A stretch of DNA of 64,000 nucleotides from Lewinellaceae bacterium (GTDB taxonomy: Bacteria; Bacteroidota; Bacteroidia; Chitinophagales; Saprospiraceae). This document shows positions 54,017-62,449 of the stretch, piece after piece (position 1 is the first letter of the stretch; the number at the start of each line of letters is the position of its first letter). The stretch covers positions 39,837 to 103,836 of the forward strand of contig CANJPT010000002.1 of assembly GCA_947476195.1 (NCBI GenBank). The letters run 5' to 3'. The notes beneath the pieces are model-generated. The model did not search any database. It had not been told where the DNA came from and saw only the letters and a program-made list of their open reading frames with translations. The translations under genes were made by a program, and so were the position numbers.

Positions 54017-55438
54017 CTAATCTTCCACTAACTCAGCTGTTTTGCTTGCCATGGGCAAATCAGCACTGATATTTCTGCGAGCAAACATGGCTCCGCCGAG
54101 CGCTCCCATAAAAATTGAATCGGTGTGGATATTCATGGTCACTTCGCCATAAGAGTCGGTCACCATTTGCCTGACATATTTTAGGACCGCCTGATTCCTC
54201 GCCACACCACCCGTGAACGTAAATTCGTTTTTTATGCCGCCAGAGCGAGCAATGAGCGACATGGCGCGTTGAACGATTGCCTTGTGCAGGCCCGCCAGAA
54301 TATTGGGCCTTGCTTCACCGTTATGCAAGAGTTCTTTGACTTCCGCGCCTGCAAAAACCGTACAGGTGGAACAGATTGTGGTTTCCCGGGTAGCGCTCAT
54401 AGCTTCTGGGCCTAATTCGTTCAGCGACAAGCCAAATTCGTCAGCTATGTAGCCCAGGTAGCGGCCACAGCCAGCGGCACAGCGGTCGTTCATGTGGAAG
54501 CTGGTCACTAAACCGTGACTGTCCACCTGAATAGCTTTGGTATCCTGTCCGCCAATATCCAATACGGTTCTGGTGTTGGGAAATATGGCATGCGCACCAA
54601 AAGCATGACAGAGAATTTCCGACTTGATACAGTCCTCCGGGAAAGGCAGCAGCGCCCTTCCGTAGCCCGTTCCGACCATTTTAGAGATGTGTATTTCCTC
54701 GCCGACGATGTCTTCAATATGCTGACGCAGCGTATATTCTACATTTTTGTAGTTGTTTTTCACGGCGTTCAGTTCTGCATAATACCAATCTTCTTTGCTG
54801 CCGTCTTCTTGTTGATCCGCCAATCCCCGATACTTTTCATCCAGAATCTTCATGGATTCAAAGACCAACTCTTTGAAGTTGAACTGCATCATTTCGTTTT
54901 CAACGGGGGTAATACTTTTGTCGAAGGCGAGCATCAGGGGTTCGTAAAGCGATTTGCCTTTTGTCTCGACTTCTGCATTGTAGCGTTCGCTGACGATGTC
55001 GCGAAAGAATTGGTTTTTAGAACCAAGATCCTCATTGATAAACCCGTGGCGGATTTGAGGGCGGATGGTTTCAATGATTTCGTTCAGTTTTTCTTTAACG
55101 GCAGCTTTGTTTGGGTATGGAAACTCCGCCACAGTTTTCTGCAACACTGTTTCTAAACGGTCCATCCGCCGTTTAAACTGGCGATACTGAAAGACCGCCC
55201 GGATATCCGTCATGTATCTTTTGAACTCGGGCTTGGAATCCATATCCTGCTTGATCCGATTGGCCAGGAGTGTGAACCGAGCATCATAGATTGCCTCTTC
55301 CCGTGCTATATCGGCTGCCACCTTGTAATTGGCGCGGGTGTTGGTGATGCCACGCCCAATGATCTCATCTTTTTCATTGATAATGACGGCCTTCGAAGTG
55401 GTAGAGCCTAAATCAATACCTAAGTAATACTTATTCAT
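54017..55438 (-). CDS. bcrA: Benzoyl-CoA reductase, ATPase subunit A
   Basis: 473-aa ASKHA ATPase, larger than BcrD because of a helical insertion (about 60-250) as in BcrA/BadF. GIDLGSTTSKAVI (7-19) binds nucleotide. The cluster Cys lies in NDRCAAGCGRYLG, and CSTCTVFAGAEV holds the second. VLDIGGQDTKAIQVD and TGGVARNQAVL complete the fold. It pairs with BcrD. Overlap with bcrB is 8 bp, so the subunits are made together. Confidence 0.94.
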   Translation of the reverse strand: MNKYYLGIDLGSTTSKAVIINEKDEIIGRGITNTRANYKVAADIAREEAIYDARFTLLANRIKQDMDSKPEFKRYMTDIRAVFQYRQFKRRMDRLETVLQKTVAEFPYPNKAAVKEKLNEIIETIRPQIRHGFINEDLGSKNQFFRDIVSERYNAEVETKGKSLYEPLMLAFDKSITPVENEMMQFNFKELVFESMKILDEKYRGLADQQEDGSKEDWYYAELNAVKNNYKNVEYTLRQHIEDIVGEEIHISKMVGTGYGRALLPFPEDCIKSEILCHAFGAHAIFPNTRTVLDIGGQDTKAIQVDSHGLVTSFHMNDRCAAGCGRYLGYIADEFGLSLNELGPEAMSATRETTICSTCTVFAGAEVKELLHNGEARPNILAGLHKAIVQRAMSLIARSGGIKNEFTFTGGVARNQAVLKYVRQMVTDSYGEVTMNIHTDSIFMGALGGAMFARRNISADLPMASKTAELVED

Positions 55439-56732
55439 GGGCTAAAACTTTTTCCGTGGAGTGAATGATTTTCCGCTGTTCCAGCATCTGAAAATAGGAC
55501 TCTAACCTGTTTTTGATGTTGGAATAGGAGAAATAGCGCGGGTCAACCAAATCCGATTCGATAAATCCGACGGGTACTTCCATACGGTCTTCAATTTCTC
55601 TCATCATAGCCAATTGACCGGCGGAGAAGGAGTTGCAGCTCTTAATGGAGTTGGTGATGTAGCCGTCGGCATCGTAGTCACGGATATATTTCGAGAGCAG
55701 GTCTATGCGCTGGGGAATATTCATATTGGTATAGCAATTCATACAATATTCTGCCAAAGATTCCAGCGGTCTGTCGGGATCATGCCGCCATCCCAGATCA
55801 TACACCCCGCCTACTTTGGTGTAGGAGGAGGCCACAATGACAGCACCCATATCATAGAAAATTTTCCAGAATTCGCGGAAGTTGGTCCAGTTAGGTGGTC
55901 CTTCTACAACCAACCGGTATTTTTCTTCTTTCATTTCTCCTTCCGGGGTAATAGGTCCAAGCCCCAGACGCACTCGTTCCTGAATCTCGCTGTAAAGCTC
56001 TTTGTAGTATTCCACTGCCTCTTGCGTGCCACGGAAGCCTATATTGATTGGGCCTATATAATAGACGCCAGCGAAGTAGGCATCAATGGGCGATGGTTTG
56101 TTTTTGGTGGTATCGAATATTTTGGTAATCCAGTCCTCTGCCTCTTTGGACAGGGCTAAAATTCTTTTCAGTTTTCCCTCATCGAATTTTATTCCTGTCA
56201 CGGCTTCCATTTGAGGGATAACCTCTACCTTCAATTGTTCTATCATGTACTCGAGCATTTCCGGCGTTATCCGGCCATTCTCCTGGTAGGGGGTGTGGAT
56301 CATGATCACTTTTGCATTGGGATACTCCCGTTTTAAAGTTTCAAACCACTTCATGAATGTGAAACATCCGGTGTAGCTCAGCAGAAGGATGTCGGGTTCT
56401 GGGATTACCTGTCCGGTGGGGCCAATATTTCCCTTCATCATCATGCCAACGTCGCACTTAACATAGGTGCATACGTCTTCAGAGTGGGCGTGACGTTCCG
56501 CTTCCTTGATGTAGGCAGCGGATTTTTTTCGCATTGCGCTTTGCAGCGCATTGATTTCGGGATATACCGGCAACATGTCGAAGGTTCGGATCAATTCAGA
56601 GAGATTGCCTGGCACGAACGTATAGCACACTTTCTTTCCGGTCTCCTTAGCAGTTGACAAATCGTTGAAAAGACCTTCGATCATCTCCTTCTGGAGGATC
56701 ATACTTTTCTCTTTTTGAACTTCTTTTGACAT
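55431..56732 (-). CDS. bcrB: Benzoyl-CoA reductase, subunit B (substrate/cluster module)
   Basis: 433-aa subunit of the BcrB/BadE group. Distinguishing landmarks are SEDVCTYVKCDVGMMMKGN, PDILLLSYTGCFTFMKWFE, VVEGPPNWTNFREFWKIF and a late cysteine in SIKSCNSFSAGQ. These cysteines bind [4Fe-4S] clusters that pass electrons to benzoyl-CoA. Length and motifs fit class I (ATP-dependent) enzymes and not the tungsten class II. A 55-bp spacer with short tandem repeats separates it from bcrC. Confidence 0.93.
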   Translation of the reverse strand: MSKEVQKEKSMILQKEMIEGLFNDLSTAKETGKKVCYTFVPGNLSELIRTFDMLPVYPEINALQSAMRKKSAAYIKEAERHAHSEDVCTYVKCDVGMMMKGNIGPTGQVIPEPDILLLSYTGCFTFMKWFETLKREYPNAKVIMIHTPYQENGRITPEMLEYMIEQLKVEVIPQMEAVTGIKFDEGKLKRILALSKEAEDWITKIFDTTKNKPSPIDAYFAGVYYIGPINIGFRGTQEAVEYYKELYSEIQERVRLGLGPITPEGEMKEEKYRLVVEGPPNWTNFREFWKIFYDMGAVIVASSYTKVGGVYDLGWRHDPDRPLESLAEYCMNCYTNMNIPQRIDLLSKYIRDYDADGYITNSIKSCNSFSAGQLAMMREIEDRMEVPVGFIESDLVDPRYFSYSNIKNRLESYFQMLEQRKIIHSTEKVLAHE

Positions 56733-56751
56733 ATTTACAGGATGTTTTAGA

Positions 56752-56794
56752 CGTTGGGCGTTGGGGCGTTGGTCATTGGAGCGTTGGTCATTGA
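56752..56794. repeat. Short tandem repeats between bcrC and bcrB
   Basis: Units of GCGTTGG and TCATTGA alternate four to five times (CGTTGGGCGTTGGGGCGTTGG, then two copies of GCGTTGGTCATTGA-like units). They fill the spacer and run into the bcrC stop codon at 56788. Slippage here could change subunit coupling. Nothing else is in the spacer. Confidence 0.6.
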
Positions 56795-58050
56795 GTCATT
56801 TGTACCAATAATTCGGCTGGTTCGTCTTCCCACAACTTGATAGAGTCGGAGAAAGCACCGACCTGCTCTTTGATGACCTTAAATTGGTTGATATTTTCAC
56901 TGTACTGGAACGCGATGTAGCGGATACCCATTTTATTAAAGGCATTTTGGAAGATCGGTGCATCGAGCAAACTGGGATCACAAAAGCTGGCTGAGGCGAA
57001 TATGACCCCTGCAGCGCCCCTATCTTTTACAATTTGAGCCAGACGGAATTCCTTGGGATCGTTTACGTCATAAATAGAGGAGGAGTACTGACTCTGCCGG
57101 ATGTAGGCGTTGGCGATGGCTTCCAGAGGCTTATCGGTCGAATCATCAATGTCGCCAAGGATCATGCGGGAGCCCAACATATAGTCGTCGTCTACTACAT
57201 AGCATCCGGCTTCTTCGATGGCCTTAATCAGGCCGACAGCGGGTTGTTCGCAGAATGCCCCTGATACGACCACCTTGACTTTGTCTTGAGGTTTGCCAAT
57301 GTCGTTTTGAATGTGTTCACAGACTTGTTCGAGCAGTTCATTGTGTTCTTCTACTGGCATAACCGTTCCCGCCCGGATGATATGGTAAACGTCTTCAATA
57401 CTCAGCCGCCAAGGGTATTCCTGCCGGATATCGTACATAAATTTGATCAACTGGCGGTTTCGGTTGTACAGCTGTATGGCATGGTTCAGACGCTCTGTGG
57501 TGACTTCTACTCCATTGATTTCCTTCATGTATTGTAGGATGTGCAGCATTTCCTGCTGGTAATAAACACCCCCAATCTCCGGCAGGAAGTTTTGGGGGAA
57601 ATCCATGTATTTGACAAATTTACCGATTCCCTTCTGCTTGAAAATCCCTGACAGATTGCGAATCACATCACAAATAGATGGGAAAATAAATCCATCGAAA
57701 TGGTCCAATTGTTTGTCCAGTGCCAGTTCAATGACACTCCTTGGTATGTGGCAGATGTAGGATTGGTAGTAAGCGTCTCCTTTCACGATTTGCTTCCGGT
57801 CACCGCCGCCAAAAATCCCCACCGCTATGCCGCCCGCTGCATGGATGATTTCCCGGGGAAAATAAATGGGTAGGTAGCCGACTATGACGCGCCCTTCTTT
57901 TGCGGATTTCCACTGTTTAGCGTAGTTGAAATCCAAATCGAAGGACAGTTCCTTGCAGGTTTGAATGATTACATTTATATTATTCATACGAGCTATTACC
58001 AGTTTTTTACTTTTTTCTGCGCAGTTTACCTTTTGAAGGCTCTTTGCCAT
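56788..58050 (-). CDS. bcrC: Benzoyl-CoA reductase, subunit C
   Basis: BcrC/BadD group: DLDFNYAKQWKSA, then GYLPIYFPREIIHAAGG, the Cys residues in ICHIPRSVIE and SICDVIRN, GIFKQKGIGKFVKYMDFPQ and FASASFCDPSLLDAP. With BcrB it forms the module that binds benzoyl-CoA and performs the ring reduction. The longest frame has 420 aa; an ATG at 57987 (MNNINVIIQTCKEL) gives 399 aa, closer to Thauera BcrC, and is the more likely start. First gene of the aromatic operon. A perfect palindromic operator lies 23 bp upstream of the longer start, so the whole operon may be under the Rrf2 regulator. Confidence 0.93.
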   Translation of the reverse strand: MAKSLQKVNCAEKSKKLVIARMNNINVIIQTCKELSFDLDFNYAKQWKSAKEGRVIVGYLPIYFPREIIHAAGGIAVGIFGGGDRKQIVKGDAYYQSYICHIPRSVIELALDKQLDHFDGFIFPSICDVIRNLSGIFKQKGIGKFVKYMDFPQNFLPEIGGVYYQQEMLHILQYMKEINGVEVTTERLNHAIQLYNRNRQLIKFMYDIRQEYPWRLSIEDVYHIIRAGTVMPVEEHNELLEQVCEHIQNDIGKPQDKVKVVVSGAFCEQPAVGLIKAIEEAGCYVVDDDYMLGSRMILGDIDDSTDKPLEAIANAYIRQSQYSSSIYDVNDPKEFRLAQIVKDRGAAGVIFASASFCDPSLLDAPIFQNAFNKMGIRYIAFQYSENINQFKVIKEQVGAFSDSIKLWEDEPAELLVQMTQ

Positions 58051-58073
58051 AAGATATCTATGATGTCTTTTTA

Positions 58074-58095
58074 TTTAAGACAATAATATCTTAAA
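58074..58095 (-). promoter_or_regulatory. Perfect palindromic operator TTTAAGA-N8-TCTTAAA before bcrC
   Basis: Exact 7-bp arms with spacer CAATAATA, identical in arms and spacing to the site before the porin gene at 29222. It is placed at the head of the long aromatic operon. On the minus strand the centre reads TATTATTG, one mismatch from a Bacteroidota -7 element (TAnnTTTG), so a bound protein would cover the promoter. Confidence 0.72.
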
Positions 58096-59054
58096 TTTAG
58101 GCCAAAAAAAATGGATGCACACTTTGTTCAGAAGTCCCAATTTTGGACAAATGAGTCAGCATACCGCTCCACCAAATCTTAGGGCGTATTTAACAACACC
58201 ATTTTCCTCAAGCGTGAGGAGGCTATTTCTCCCAATAAGTAGATATCAGGATTTACAAAGGAAAGGAGGTATGCGATTTTAAAAGTTGATGAATATCATC
58301 ACTTGAGGTGAGTTTTATCATAAACACCTAAATCTGAATGGAAAAAAATTGCTCCACCAAAACGCCACTTTTCCCAAAACTCAAATTCTGGTTGGCACGC
58401 TGTAGCGAGGCTCATTTCCCAGACAGGTACTGCCAAGGGGAAAAATATACTATTTCTTACCTAAAGGATAAGACACTGCGCTATCCTGAGCATGTAGCAC
58501 TTATAACTGCTGGGTAAGGATAAAGGCTGTTTTGATTTTATCCTTGATTACCTGAAACAAAGCGGCGTGATATGGAAGAAATCTGAATGATTAAAGTTTA
58601 AACACATCGTGTTGAAGGCAAAAACGCAGTGTCCGTATTTGCTTAGGACCGTTTTTCCGTGCAAGGATTTTAAAATCCTCCGACATCCAATGCACAAAAA
58701 GCAAATGCCGTTCTACTGCCAATTGACCAGATTTTACCAGCATTGTCAGGCAAAAAACCTGCGGACAAGTAACCCGCTGAAGCCTGCATTGGTGACCGTT
58801 TTATACCACCAATTGTATACGTTGGATGCGTCTGAAACGGTGTCGCCGAAGCTCAGGTATCCTCCAAGGAGGCAATTTTTGCCACCCACTTCGAAACAGA
58901 CCGATATCTCTTTAAAAAGTACACTTCTGGCGCATTCTCCCAGGATTACTACCGTACTGACTGAAGTCTTGCCACGGGGTGATGGTCGTCATCCTGCAAG
59001 CCAATTTTGCGCCCATTCTTTGTGGTGATTATCACCTTGTTTACTAATATTTGA
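58096..59054. other. Gene-poor gap between bcrC and tnaA, possibly a decayed gene
   Basis: No convincing gene was found in these 0.96 kb. A 59-codon frame at 58338-58517 (+) ends LRYPEHVALITAG. The adjacent frame continues KGCFDFILDYLKQSGVIWKK until 58588, as if one gene had been frameshifted. A 139-codon frame at 58609-59028 has a composition unlike the neighbours and no known motif. The stretch may be a degraded gene plus the regulatory region of tnaA. The palindrome GGTGATTATCACC is at 59024-59036, 18 bp before the tnaA start. Confidence 0.4.
58286..58299. promoter_or_regulatory. FNR-like box (TTGAT-N4-ATCAT)
   Basis: TTGAT-GAAT-ATCAT is one base from the FNR consensus TTGAT-N4-ATCAA. It is 191 bp beyond the bcrC operator and far from any certain start codon, so its target is unclear. 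It shares TGAT-N4-ATCA with the boxes at 12206 and 15571. Confidence 0.3.
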
Positions 59055-60434
59055 ATGACTTTCAAGACCATCATAGAACCCTTCCGCATCAAAACCGTTG
59101 AGCGGATTCGCCTCACAACTCCGGAAGAACGGGAGGCCTTTCTCCAAAACGCACACTACAACCCTTTTTTACTGCATTCCACGGAAGTCATCATTGACCT
59201 GCTTACAGACAGCGGCACCTCCGCAATGAGTAGCGAACAATGGGCGGGCATCATGCGTGGCGATGAAAGCTATGCAGGAGCTACCAGCTGGCTGCGCATG
59301 GAAAAAGCAGTGCAAGACCTTACGGGATGTCCCTATATTCTACCAACACACCAGGGTCGTGCGGCAGAACATCTGTTGTATTCCCGTATTGGTGGCCCGG
59401 GAAAAGTATTTATCAGCAATACGCATTTTGATACGACACGGGCTAATATTGAATTCTCTGGAGCAATGGCCATTGATTGTCCAATCCCGGAGAACAGCAA
59501 TCCATCTTTGTTGCATCCTTTCAAAGGGAACCTGGATATAGGAAAATTGGAAGAAAATATCACCCTGCACGGTGCTGCAAACATTGCTGCAGTAATCCTA
59601 ACAGTAACAAACAACAGCGGCGGCGGACAGCCTGTGAGTATGGAAAATGCCCGTGCAGTATCCAATATCTGCAAAAAACACGGCATCCGTTTCATCCTTG
59701 ATGCTTGCCGGATCGCCGAGAACGCTTGGTTCATTAAACACCAGGAAGCTGGATTTGAAAATGTCAGCTACCGTGAAATTGCGCAACAAATGTTTGCACT
59801 CTCCGACGGTTGCATCATGAGCGCCAAAAAAGATGCATTGGTGAATATGGGCGGCTTCCTTGCCCTTCGCGACCTCGATCTGGCCGTTATATGCCGTACT
59901 GTACTCATCGTCACGGAAGGGTTTTCTACTTATGGCGGACTTTCCGGTCGGGATATGGAGGCCATTGCGATTGGTTTGGAGGAGGTGTTTGATACGGATT
60001 ATTTAAATTATCGCATCAAAAGCACCGCGTATCTGGCCGACAAATTACATGCGCTGGGCATCCCGATCATGCGCCCGGCGGGTGGGCATGCCGTATATGT
60101 AGATGCGCGAGCCTTCTACCCCGACATTCCCCTGGATCAATACCCTGGTCAGGTGATGGCCTGCGAATTGTATCGATTGGGCGGTATCCGTTGCTGTGAA
60201 ATCGGCTCCGTAATGTTTGGAAAATACGATGCGGAAGGTCAGCTGATACCTGCAAAAATGGATCTGGTTCGCCTCGCTATCCCACGTCGGGTGTATACCC
60301 AAAGCCACGTGGATTATGTGGTAGAAGCTTTTGGTGAATTGGCCAAAAGCAGAGACCAAAAAGACGGCTTCAGGATTGCCTATGAACCACCGTTTTTGAG
60401 GCATTTTACGGCTCGTTTTGAGCCAGCATCTTAA
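59055..60434 (+). CDS. tnaA: Tryptophanase (tryptophan indole-lyase)
   Basis: 459-aa PLP enzyme paralogous to the tyrosine phenol-lyase at 27589. Shared family features are [31 protein letters not shown] and the PLP lysine in [14 protein letters not shown]. The substrate region follows TnaA and not TPL: GIRCCEIGSVMFG (TnaA has GIRAVEIGSFLLG) replaces the MERGI motif, and the C-terminus reads LRHFTARF where TPL has RFF. It cleaves tryptophan to indole, pyruvate and ammonia in the cytosol. No tnaC-like leader is seen. It is closely followed by hemN. Confidence 0.88.
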   Translation: MTFKTIIEPFRIKTVERIRLTTPEEREAFLQNAHYNPFLLHSTEVIIDLLTDSGTSAMSSEQWAGIMRGDESYAGATSWLRMEKAVQDLTGCPYILPTHQGRAAEHLLYSRIGGPGKVFISNTHFDTTRANIEFSGAMAIDCPIPENSNPSLLHPFKGNLDIGKLEENITLHGAANIAAVILTVTNNSGGGQPVSMENARAVSNICKKHGIRFILDACRIAENAWFIKHQEAGFENVSYREIAQQMFALSDGCIMSAKKDALVNMGGFLALRDLDLAVICRTVLIVTEGFSTYGGLSGRDMEAIAIGLEEVFDTDYLNYRIKSTAYLADKLHALGIPIMRPAGGHAVYVDARAFYPDIPLDQYPGQVMACELYRLGGIRCCEIGSVMFGKYDAEGQLIPAKMDLVRLAIPRRVYTQSHVDYVVEAFGELAKSRDQKDGFRIAYEPPFLRHFTARFEPAS

Positions 60435-60453
60435 TTACTTAGATCCGCAGAAA

Positions 60454-61791
60454 ATGCAGGAATTATTAGAAAAATACGACATCCCCGCACCGCGGTACAC
60501 CAGCTACCCAACGGTACCTTATTGGGAAGAAGAGACTATTGCTGAATCCGAATGGACGGAACATGTAGTCAGGGTGTTCGAGCGCGATCAGCGTTTGAGT
60601 CTCTACCTTCACTTGCCCTTTTGCGAAAAATTATGCACCTATTGTGGCTGCAACAAGCATATCACCAAGAACCACGCGGTGGAATCGCCTTATATCCAGG
60701 CAATTCTGGCGGAATGGAAAATGTATCTGGATCGTTTGCCCGGACGACCCGTTTTGAGCGAACTGCATCTGGGCGGCGGCACTCCCACCTTTTTTCATCC
60801 GGAAAATCTGAGACAATTGATGGAGGCCATTTTTGAGACGGCAGACATTGCGCCGGAACATGAATTCAGTTTTGAAGCCCACCCCTCCAGCACCACCCTC
60901 GAACATCTGGAGGTGCTGTACGAATTGGGTTTCCGGCGCATCAGCATTGGGGTACAGGATGTGGATGAGGAAATTTTGCACGTCATCAACCGCTTCCAGA
61001 CGTTAGAGCAAGTGCGCTTTGTAACCCGAACCGCCCGTGAAATCGGCTATGATTCGGTCAATTTTGACCTTATCTTCGGTCTGCCATTTCAGCAACAAGC
61101 GCATATCGTCAAGACCATGGATCTGGTCGGTAATTTGATGCCCGACCGGATCGCTTTTTATAGCTATGCCCACGTTCCATGGCTAAAAAACGGACAACGT
61201 GCTTTTGATGAGGCCGACCTCCCGAATGCTGTTTCCAAACGTGCCTTGTATGAGACTGGTAAAACGCTGCTGGAGCAATTGGGCTACCATGATGTTGGCA
61301 TGGATCATTTTTCACTTGAAAACGATGCCTTGTATCAATCCGCCCAAACAGGTGCATTACACCGAAATTTCATGGGTTATACGCCCGTTTTTACCCCGCT
61401 AAGCATCGGTTTGGGCGTCTCGGCGATCGGCGATACGTTTAGCGCTTTTGCCCAAAACTTAAAGACGCTGGCCGAATATCAAAACGCGATTGCTGAAGGT
61501 CATTTGCCTTTGTTGCGCGGTCATTTTTTAACAGAAGAAGATAAGCGGATCCGCATGCACATCCTGAATTTGATGTGTAGATATGAAACAAACTGGCAAC
61601 CGAACGACAAAAAGGATTTGATTTTGGCCAGGTTAGCCGAACCCTTTGCCGATGGACTGGTTGAAATCAGGCCATTTGGCGTACGGGTGACCGAGCCAGG
61701 CAAAGGTTATTTGCGCAATATTTGTCTGGCATTTGATGCCCGGTATTGGGACAAGGTGCCTGGTGGGCGGGTATTTAGTCAGGCGGTTTGA
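60454..61791 (+). CDS. hemN: Oxygen-independent coproporphyrinogen III oxidase (HemN)
   Basis: Radical-SAM enzyme for anaerobic haem synthesis. PRYTSYPTVPYW at the start is the HemN family mark. The radical-SAM cluster motif is CEKLCTYCGC (CxxxCxC), followed by ELHLGGGTPTFF and SFEAHPSSTT, RISIGVQDVDEEIL and DLIFGLPFQQQ. I choose the ATG at 60454 (MQELLEKYDIPAP). A TTG at 60418 in frame would overlap tnaA by 17 bp and add 12 residues. The length of about 445 aa is normal. Haem made without O2 suits a denitrifier with two haem-copper-type proteins in this window. Confidence 0.92.
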   Translation: MQELLEKYDIPAPRYTSYPTVPYWEEETIAESEWTEHVVRVFERDQRLSLYLHLPFCEKLCTYCGCNKHITKNHAVESPYIQAILAEWKMYLDRLPGRPVLSELHLGGGTPTFFHPENLRQLMEAIFETADIAPEHEFSFEAHPSSTTLEHLEVLYELGFRRISIGVQDVDEEILHVINRFQTLEQVRFVTRTAREIGYDSVNFDLIFGLPFQQQAHIVKTMDLVGNLMPDRIAFYSYAHVPWLKNGQRAFDEADLPNAVSKRALYETGKTLLEQLGYHDVGMDHFSLENDALYQSAQTGALHRNFMGYTPVFTPLSIGLGVSAIGDTFSAFAQNLKTLAEYQNAIAEGHLPLLRGHFLTEEDKRIRMHILNLMCRYETNWQPNDKKDLILARLAEPFADGLVEIRPFGVRVTEPGKGYLRNICLAFDARYWDKVPGGRVFSQAV

Positions 61792-61820
61792 AATTGATTT
61801 TCAGGGTATTACAAAGAATA

Positions 61821-61918
61821 TTTTTTTGACAGGATTTACAGGATAAACAGGATTTAAGATAGCACGTAGTCGGCGAAGCCGACAAAATCCTGTTTATCCT
61901 GTAAATCCTGTCAAAAAA
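61821..61918. repeat. Long inverted repeat with internal hairpin
   Basis: About 35 bp (TTTTTTTGACAGGATTTACA and on to ACAGGATTT) are repeated in inverse orientation (AAAATCCTGTTTATCCTGTA and on to TCAAAAAA), enclosing a small hairpin GTCGGCGAAGCCGAC. Both arms contain tandem ACAGGAT units. It begins 30 bp after the hemN stop codon, so it can act as a terminator. The length and tandem units suggest a dispersed mobile repeat. Confidence 0.7.
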
Positions 61919-61957
61919 GAAAAATCGTCCACCGCATTTTGAATAAAAAACAAACTC

Positions 61958-62449
61958 ATGCTCCTCCTGATCGCCGGACTTCCTGGCTCGGGCAAAACCA
62001 CCGTCGCCCGCGCTTTTGCCGCCCTAAGCGGATCGGTGCACCTGAACAGCGACACCATTCGTCACGAGTTGGGGCTGATGGGGCATTATCGTCCGGAAAA
62101 CAAGGAAAAGGTATATTTTACACTGCTTGAGCGCAGCCGTAAAGCTTTGTTGCAGGGCAAGACCGTGGTGGTGGACAGCACCTTTTTTAAAGAAAGCGTT
62201 CGCGAGCCGTTTCGTGCCTTGGCTTCCGAATGCAGTGTGCCGCTGCGCTGGGTAGAAGTACGAGCGGAAGAACATACCTTGCGTGAGCGACTGAGCCATC
62301 CCCGGCCAGATAGTGAGGCAGATTTTAGTGTATATGAAAAAATCCGCGATGCATTCGAACCCTTGCTGGACGAACGGCTCATTGTCAACACAGACACTGA
62401 AACGCCCGAATCTGCCGCGTTAAAAATCCAGCAATATCTTAAGGTATGA
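61958..62449 (+). CDS. P-loop kinase (Zeta-toxin/AAA_33-like)
   Basis: 163-aa nucleoside- or sugar-kinase-like P-loop protein. Walker A is AGLPGSGKTT (residues 6-15). SDTIRHELG and VVVDSTFFKESVR are the substrate-binding and Walker B-like parts, with an arginine-rich lid RLSHPRPDSEAD. It overlaps the next gene by 4 bp. The two together equal the fused AAA-kinase/aminoglycoside-phosphotransferase-like proteins (COG0645 plus COG2187) found in other bacteria, here as separate proteins. The substrate is unknown. A toxin role is not supported. Confidence 0.8.
   Translation: MLLLIAGLPGSGKTTVARAFAALSGSVHLNSDTIRHELGLMGHYRPENKEKVYFTLLERSRKALLQGKTVVVDSTFFKESVREPFRALASECSVPLRWVEVRAEEHTLRERLSHPRPDSEADFSVYEKIRDAFEPLLDERLIVNTDTETPESAALKIQQYLKV

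Noticed and set aside
54515..56159. Long frames on the plus strand opposite bcrA and bcrB (213 and 181 codons)
   Set aside because: Both are antisense to clear bcr genes and rich in Phe/His/Val as expected for reverse reading. No family resemblance.
58609..59028. 139-codon frame between bcrC and tnaA
   Set aside because: Composition is rich in Pro, Gln and Cys without any recognised motif, and it differs from neighbouring proteins. I treat the region as non-coding or decayed.
59024..59036. GGTGATTATCACC palindrome just before tnaA as a Crp/FNR site
   Set aside because: The half-sites are only one base apart, too close for the N4-N6 spacing of this regulator family. It may still be another kind of site.
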